Shown piece by piece: positions 35,038 through 39,459 of a DNA stretch of 39,459 nucleotides; position 1 is the first letter of the stretch; the number at the start of each line of letters is the position of its first letter. The notes below the pieces were generated by a model, which was given only the letters and a program-made list of their open reading frames with translations, was not told the DNA's origin and did no database searches. The DNA lies in assembly GCF_001050195.2 (NCBI RefSeq), contig NZ_DF967965.1, forward strand, positions 3,134,213 through 3,173,671. Reading direction: 5' to 3'. Made by a program: the position numbers and the translations under genes. The DNA comes from Anaerolinea thermolimosa. Its GTDB lineage: Bacteria > Chloroflexota > Anaerolineae > Anaerolineales > Anaerolineaceae.

Positions 35038-36228
35038 CTAATCGAAGAAATCTCGATCTTCCTCACTCAGGTATTTTTGAGCCTTATCCACGTTGAAAGT
35101 CACCCCCAGACCCGGGGCATCCCACACATCGATGAGGCTCTCTTTCACAATTGGATCAGGCAGCCCCTCGACAATCTCGTACCACCAGGCAGGTTGTGCC
35201 ACGGGGTATTCAAAGGCGATATAGTTGTCGGGCATCGCCGCACACACCTGCACCAGCGCCGCCAGGCCGATCAGACCATCGAAAATGCCATGCGGAGCCA
35301 TCTGAATGCCGTGCAGATCGGCATACTCGGCAATCCACTTCAGTTCGGCAATGCCGCCCACGTCTGCCGGGTCAGGCCCGATGATGTCCACCGCGCGGGT
35401 CTCAATGAGCTCGCGAAAGTTTTGCCGCAGGTAAATCTGCTCCCCGGTGTGAATGGGGGTCGATGTAGCGCGGGTGATCTCCCGGTAAGTATCGGCCATC
35501 ACATAGGGGGTGTAATCGCCATTAATCGTGTCTTCCAGCCACATCAGGTGATAAGGCTCCACAGCTTTGGCCAGGCGAATGGTGTCGGTCACCGTCCAGC
35601 CAGGGCCGCAATCCAGGGCCAGGCCCACCTCATCGCCCAGCACATCTTTCATGGCTTCCACACAGGCGATGACGTGTTTGAGCCCCCGTTCGGTAAGCGG
35701 CCCGCGGCTGGCATGAGGGGCTCCCCCGCGCAACTCGGCATAGGTAAACCCCTCCACCTGGCGTGGCATACCGCTGTGAAACCCCACGCCCATCTTCACA
35801 AAGCTGAACCCCTCCGGAGAGGCTTTCATCTTCGCAACGCTTTCGGCGTAGTCTTGCGGTGAACTGCCCTGCATAGGGAAGCGCACCCCCCCGTTGTAGA
35901 CGCGCACCCGGTCGCGCACCTTTCCCCCCAGCAATTTATACACCGGTAAACCGGCGGCCTTCCCGGCAATATCCCAGAGCGCCATTTCAATTGCGCTCAC
36001 CGCACTGCCCCAGGGCTTAAAACTGGCCATGCGGCGAATCTTGAGCATGACCCGTTCAACGTTGGTAGGGTCTTCGCCGATCAGATAAGATCGATAAAAC
36101 AGCACATGCGGTTTGAGATAGGGCTTGGCCGATTCGGCCTGCCCGTAACCGTCAATCCCGGCATCCGTGGTAATGCGTACGGTCGGGTGTTGCCCAATAA
36201 TGGCACACTTCAGGTCGGTGATTTTCAT
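35038..36228 (-). CDS. Mandelate racemase/muconate lactonizing-type enzyme
   Basis: This 396-residue enolase-superfamily protein is expected to abstract a proton next to a carboxylate with Mg2+, typically as a sugar acid dehydratase or epimerase. Metal ligands fit Asp206 (LALDCGPG), Glu232 (WLEDT) and Glu263 (HTGEQ). His313 in APHG is a likely base. An N-terminal capping domain (about 1-120) and KLLGGKVRDRV match the family. The substrate cannot be told, though the HTGE and APH pattern recalls gluconate/galactonate-type dehydratases. The open frame reaches 36324, but GGAGG lies nine bases before the ATG at 36228. It is followed directly by the hydrolase. Confidence 0.9.
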   Translation of the reverse strand: MKITDLKCAIIGQHPTVRITTDAGIDGYGQAESAKPYLKPHVLFYRSYLIGEDPTNVERVMLKIRRMASFKPWGSAVSAIEMALWDIAGKAAGLPVYKLLGGKVRDRVRVYNGGVRFPMQGSSPQDYAESVAKMKASPEGFSFVKMGVGFHSGMPRQVEGFTYAELRGGAPHASRGPLTERGLKHVIACVEAMKDVLGDEVGLALDCGPGWTVTDTIRLAKAVEPYHLMWLEDTINGDYTPYVMADTYREITRATSTPIHTGEQIYLRQNFRELIETRAVDIIGPDPADVGGIAELKWIAEYADLHGIQMAPHGIFDGLIGLAALVQVCAAMPDNYIAFEYPVAQPAWWYEIVEGLPDPIVKESLIDVWDAPGLGVTFNVDKAQKYLSEEDRDFFD

Positions 36229-36335
36229 GGTGCATTTCCTCCAGACGAACGATTGGCTTCCATGATTATAGACCCGGAATAAAAAAGTGCGGCAGCCTGC
36301 ATGGCGCCGCACCTGTGAACGCATCCGGGTAATGC

Positions 36336-37442
36336 TCAGGAAGGATACAGACCACGCAGGCGGGTAGTAACCTCGATGGATTCGAGCGAATCGGTCGAGG
36401 CGCTGAACTGATTCACCGACCCGATAAAAGGTGGCAGAGCACGGATGTTTTCATCCGAGATCGCCGAGCGAATTTTCTCGGCAATTGCCCCTCCGAAGAT
36501 AACTTTGAAAGGCCGCCCGTAGAAAAGCCTGACTCTTGCCTCCACCGGGGGAAGTAAATCGAGGGAATTGAACTTCCAGGCACAGATTTCATACGCCCGA
36601 CAGAGGTTCGCCTCGCGGGTGTGGAAGTCCCCCGCCTCCAGTGCACCTGAAAGGTGCGGCTCGATCAGCGGGGCAATTTCTAACCGCCTGAATGCCCTGC
36701 CAAACCACTTGCTGTAAGGCGCATACCGCCGTTCCATGAGGAAACACAGCCGCATCACCGCTTCTACCAGCCGGGCCGTGATCAAGCGCGAGCCAATTTC
36801 ATCTCCTACTTCCACCGTACGCCCGACGAAAGCTTCTTCCTGCCCAATTTTCATCCACTGGGCCGCCAGAAGATACATCCACAGTTGTTTCGGATAATAT
36901 GCCAGCTGTGCCCGCACCGCCTCCAGACCGAGATCATCATGCCAGACCCCGCCGCTCGTAAGGCTCAGCAAGCGATGCTCCGAGAAGGTCAACCAGTCAG
37001 CGGTTTCAATCGGGCGGCACGTATCCCAGCCGATTTCCTTCTGAAAATAAGCCGGAAGGGTGGTAATCTCAATCAAAGGGCTGACCGCCCCCTGCTCTCG
37101 CTCTTCCATCCAGCGCACTCCCTCGGCATCGGGCGCTGAGAAACTGGTAGGATACCCGTGAAAAGAGGGGGGAAGCTCCACGCGAAAGAGCTTCTCCAGC
37201 GCGTTCTGGTTCTCCGCGAAGTTCTCTTCAGGCAGAAAGAGCACCAGACGCGGCCCCCACATGTGGTCGCGCGAACGCTCGTCATCAAAACCGAGCACAT
37301 CGGAGCCAAAACCGATCAGAGCCGCAGTATGCCTCAGACCGGGGAAGTGGCGTGCAAGAAGCGGCCCCACAGCCTCTTCATAATACATCTGACTCAATTT
37401 CAAACCGGGGATAAACTCGGGTTGAGGTTTGGATGAGATCAT
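36336..37442 (-). CDS. DUF4037 protein (nucleotidyltransferase-like)
   Basis: This 368-residue protein begins with a helix and then GFGSDVLGFDDERSRDHMWGPR (22 residues at about 44-65; key residues are GSD, DDERSRDH and WGPR). This matches DUF4037, whose GS-x-D pattern resembles minimal nucleotidyltransferases. A helical C-terminal domain with ERRYAPYSKWFGRAF follows, also usual in the family. The reaction is unknown. Its ATG abuts the stop of the preceding gene (TAAATG), so they are probably co-translated. Confidence 0.85.
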   Translation of the reverse strand: MISSKPQPEFIPGLKLSQMYYEEAVGPLLARHFPGLRHTAALIGFGSDVLGFDDERSRDHMWGPRLVLFLPEENFAENQNALEKLFRVELPPSFHGYPTSFSAPDAEGVRWMEEREQGAVSPLIEITTLPAYFQKEIGWDTCRPIETADWLTFSEHRLLSLTSGGVWHDDLGLEAVRAQLAYYPKQLWMYLLAAQWMKIGQEEAFVGRTVEVGDEIGSRLITARLVEAVMRLCFLMERRYAPYSKWFGRAFRRLEIAPLIEPHLSGALEAGDFHTREANLCRAYEICAWKFNSLDLLPPVEARVRLFYGRPFKVIFGGAIAEKIRSAISDENIRALPPFIGSVNQFSASTDSLESIEVTTRLRGLYPS

Positions 37443-37868
37443 TTATTCGTCGCCTTCCTCATCAATTTGTCCGGGCTGGTCAACCCGCACCACCTCGCCA
37501 TGTACATTGATCACCACGCGAAAGCCCATCATCCCCATGTAAGCTCGTCCGGCTTCAGGGATACCGGTTTGAAAAAGCTGTTCGAGCTGCTGATCAAAGT
37601 TTTTCAGCTGATTGGCGAGGATGGCACGGCTGAAGATATCTTCCTGCCCCAGCATTTTCGCCGCCTGCTCGGCAATCAGGTCTTCACTGCCCTTCATCTG
37701 CTCACGCAGCAGGTTGAGCACCTGCCGATCCACCTGTTCTGAAGGGATATGGCGGCGGAACCCCTGATCGTTGACCACGTAGCAGGGTTCTTCTCCCACA
37801 TAGGTGGTCTCCACCGGGTTCCCAAATTCATCTACAACCAGACCACTAAACAATGCCTGAACGGCCAT
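37443..37868 (-). CDS. Conserved-looking protein of unknown function
   Basis: The 141-residue product starts MAVQALFSGLVVDEFGNPV. It has a beta-rich first part with GEEPCYVVNDQGF and a helical middle rich in Gln and Leu (LLREQMKGSEDLIAEQAAKM), followed by a beta hairpin and an acidic tail. I do not recognise a family. GAGGAGGG lies just before the ATG at 37868, which is chosen over an in-frame start nine codons upstream. An extended -10 box at 37895-37903 is probably its promoter. It is coupled to the DUF4037 gene. Confidence 0.65.
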   Translation of the reverse strand: MAVQALFSGLVVDEFGNPVETTYVGEEPCYVVNDQGFRRHIPSEQVDRQVLNLLREQMKGSEDLIAEQAAKMLGQEDIFSRAILANQLKNFDQQLEQLFQTGIPEAGRAYMGMMGFRVVINVHGEVVRVDQPGQIDEEGDE

Positions 37869-37894
37869 GACCCTCCTCGAGAGCGCTTGTTTCA

Positions 37895-37903
37895 ATTATA
37901 TCA
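37895..37903 (-). promoter_or_regulatory. Extended -10 promoter inside the end of the L,D-transpeptidase gene
   Basis: On the minus strand TGATATAAT overlaps the last codons of the upstream transpeptidase gene. It predicts a start near 37888, about 20 bases before the next ATG, and gives the small gene and DUF4037 their own promoter. Confidence 0.6.
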
Positions 37904-38969
37904 CCCGAACCTGTGTGCCGTATTCGTCGATCCAGGTGTTTTGATCGAAAGGTACACTGGGCAAACTCCAGCGATAAAGCCAGTGAGCCGCCTGCGGGGT
38001 GAGGTTAATGCATCCGTGTGAACGCGGTTTTCCAAAGTCATTGTGCCAGTATGTGCCGTGAAAAGAGATTCCCCCACCGGTAATGTAACACACCCAGGGA
38101 ACGCCGGGTAAGTCGTAGCTGTTGGGAGCAGCAAGATCCTCGCTGGCCATGTGGCGTGAGGGGCGCTTCCGGTTGGTGATGAACACCCCGCGCGGGGTAG
38201 TGTAATCGCCATCGATAAACCTGCCCCCGGTCGAGGCGCGGGTGATGAGCGCCGGTTCGTCGTTTTCATAGGCAATCATGATCTGATCGCGCAGCCACAC
38301 CTCAATGCGCCGCCCTTCCGGCGGCACTGTCGGTGAGAGCAGCGCCACATCTTCTGGCTCAAGCATGCGCAGGTGTTCACCCCGTGCATAGTAATGTACC
38401 TTGAATTTATCATCCCAGAGTCTGTACCAGGTATTTCCATCTCCGTCCTGCGTCACATCCATCACCCAGTGAACTGTACTGTAATAAAGCCGGTAGGCCA
38501 GCTTCTGGGGGTTGCGAAAATCGCGGAGAGTATCGGTATAAGGCACGGTCACTTCTGCCAGCCGCCCATACTCCGGCACCGACCGCACTACCGGGTTGAG
38601 GCGTAATTCCACCGGCTGGATCTTTCCGGAATGGGCATACCCCTCCCCTTTGATGTGATACCAGACGCGATTATGACGGGGTTTTTCGTCTCCGTAGGTT
38701 ACCTCATCAATCTCGAACACCAGGTCTTTCCAGTACACATGCAGAAGGGTTGCAGAAAACGAAGGGCGATCAAACACCTCAACCGTATCATCCACTGTCC
38801 GCCCCAGTTTGACAGGCGGTTCGACAACCGGGGTGTTGAGGCGCTGCCAGCGTTCATATCGATCCAGGAAGGGCAACGCAAACAACCCCAGGAAACCCTG
38901 CGCCGAGAACTTGAGAAATTCGCGCCGGGAGAGTGGAGCTAAATCGGGCGCATACAGGGTGTGCATCAC
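37896..38969 (-). CDS. L,D-transpeptidase (YkuD domain) with twin-arginine-like signal
   Basis: This 357-residue exported enzyme is predicted to make 3-3 cross-links in peptidoglycan or attach proteins to it. The N-terminus has SRREFLKFSAQGFLGLFALPF, a twin-arginine-type signal (about residues 14-35). An SH3-like or wrapped beta domain occupies about 50-215. The YkuD domain follows, with HGTYWHNDFG and the catalytic Cys320 in SHGCINL. Starts at GTG 38969 and ATG 38966 are both possible; neither has a clear Shine-Dalgarno sequence. It begins three to six bases after the stop of a second L,D-transpeptidase gene, so the two are probably one operon. Confidence 0.92.
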   Translation of the reverse strand: MMHTLYAPDLAPLSRREFLKFSAQGFLGLFALPFLDRYERWQRLNTPVVEPPVKLGRTVDDTVEVFDRPSFSATLLHVYWKDLVFEIDEVTYGDEKPRHNRVWYHIKGEGYAHSGKIQPVELRLNPVVRSVPEYGRLAEVTVPYTDTLRDFRNPQKLAYRLYYSTVHWVMDVTQDGDGNTWYRLWDDKFKVHYYARGEHLRMLEPEDVALLSPTVPPEGRRIEVWLRDQIMIAYENDEPALITRASTGGRFIDGDYTTPRGVFITNRKRPSRHMASEDLAAPNSYDLPGVPWVCYITGGGISFHGTYWHNDFGKPRSHGCINLTPQAAHWLYRWSLPSVPFDQNTWIDEYGTQVRVI

Positions 38970-38972
38970 ACG

Positions 38973-39459
38973 TTATTCGTGAACGTTGACCGGTGTTCCT
39001 ACCGAAGCCCAATCGAACAGCCAGGCGGCGTCTTCGGTGCGCAAATTGACACACCCGTGGCTCATCGGGGTGCCGAAATTGCTGTGCCAGTAGGTGCCAT
39101 GCAGGCCGTACCCTTTGTAAAAATACATCGTATACGGCACATCGCGCAGATAATACCCCGGGCCAGACATATCGGTATAGCGATACTTGACGTAAATACG
39201 GAACTGCCCCGTGACGGTAGGGTGCTGCCATGTGCCGGTCGATACCAGAAACGAATTCACCAGCCGGTCACCCTCGTAAGCGTAGACCATCTGTTCCGAG
39301 AGGTCAACATCAATCCAGCGGCCATCAGAAACCACAGGCACCTCTCCCCGCTCAGATGCTTCGGTGGGAGGCACCGGGGTTTCGGTCGGGTCAGGCGTAT
39401 GGGTAGGGGTAGGGGTAGGCGTATCCGTCGGCGTGGGGGTAGGTGTGTCGGAAACCATC
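38973..39459 (-). CDS. L,D-transpeptidase with Thr-Pro linker (partial)
   Basis: The visible 161 residues contain a TPTPT-type Thr/Pro linker (about 30 residues), a short acidic stretch and a YkuD domain starting RWIDVDLSEQMVYAYEGDR. The active site has HGTYWHSNFG and Cys in MSHGCVNL. The 5' end lies beyond the window, so a signal peptide and further domains are probably missing. The linker suggests that the catalytic domain is held away from the membrane. It precedes the second transpeptidase by a few bases. Confidence 0.9.
   Translation of the reverse strand, partial: MVSDTPTPTPTDTPTPTPTHTPDPTETPVPPTEASERGEVPVVSDGRWIDVDLSEQMVYAYEGDRLVNSFLVSTGTWQHPTVTGQFRIYVKYRYTDMSGPGYYLRDVPYTMYFYKGYGLHGTYWHSNFGTPMSHGCVNLRTEDAAWLFDWASVGTPVNVHE

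Noticed and set aside
36229-36324. 32-residue N-terminal extension of the enolase-superfamily protein
   Set aside because: GGAGG lies before the ATG at 36228 and MKITDLK is the normal family start.

Overview
The window looks like chromosomal sequence from an anaerobic Chloroflexi lineage, most likely class Anaerolineae. This is inferred from a multi-repeat DUF5671-type membrane protein, L,D-transpeptidases with Thr-Pro linkers, high GC content and ordinary housekeeping genes separated by short gaps. No transposase, integrase, phage gene, CRISPR array or toxin-antitoxin pair is visible. Nothing here identifies the species.

Layout. 0.3-3.7 kb: small membrane or lipid-associated proteins and a 640-residue DUF5671-type protein. 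3.7-4.9 kb: two identical tRNA-Ser(GGA) genes. They lie in an exact 583-bp tandem duplication and are followed by tandem 71-73 bp units built from the 3' end of the same tRNA. 5.0-7.4 kb (minus): a diverged Lgt-like protein, a NadE-type glutaminase and a separate NAD+ synthetase. 7.5-12.1 kb (minus): rpmI-rplT-SpoU methyltransferase-DUF711. A 1514-bp segment carrying rplT, the methyltransferase and the 5' end of DUF711 is present twice in exact tandem. 12.2-18.6 kb (plus): gltB-gltD (glutamate synthase). 18.7-22.8 kb (minus): a MarR regulator and a heterodimeric ABC exporter behind a 31-bp perfect palindrome. 22.9-28 kb: a zinc-ribbon protein, an MFS transporter, lipoyl synthase and a ClpP/NfeD-type membrane protease. 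28-34 kb: a flavin reductase-like protein, a small unknown protein, a nitroreductase, ComEC, a THUMP-type RNA methyltransferase and an aldo/keto reductase. 34-39.5 kb (minus): an alpha/beta hydrolase, an enolase-superfamily protein, a DUF4037 protein, an unknown small protein and two L,D-transpeptidases, the last cut by the window edge.

How the genes work together. GltB and GltD form NADPH-dependent glutamate synthase. The glutaminase and NadE halves probably assemble into glutamine-dependent NAD+ synthetase. The MarR regulator probably controls the exporter pair. The two L,D-transpeptidases probably act on the cell wall. Several promoters use an extended -10 box (TGnTATAAT), and at least two genes appear to be transcribed without a leader.

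The most unusual signals are the tRNA-Ser 3'-end repeat array, the two exact tandem duplications with only 2-4 bp of junction homology, the split NAD+ synthetase, and two proteins (Lgt-like and ComEC) that keep the family fold but lack expected catalytic residues.
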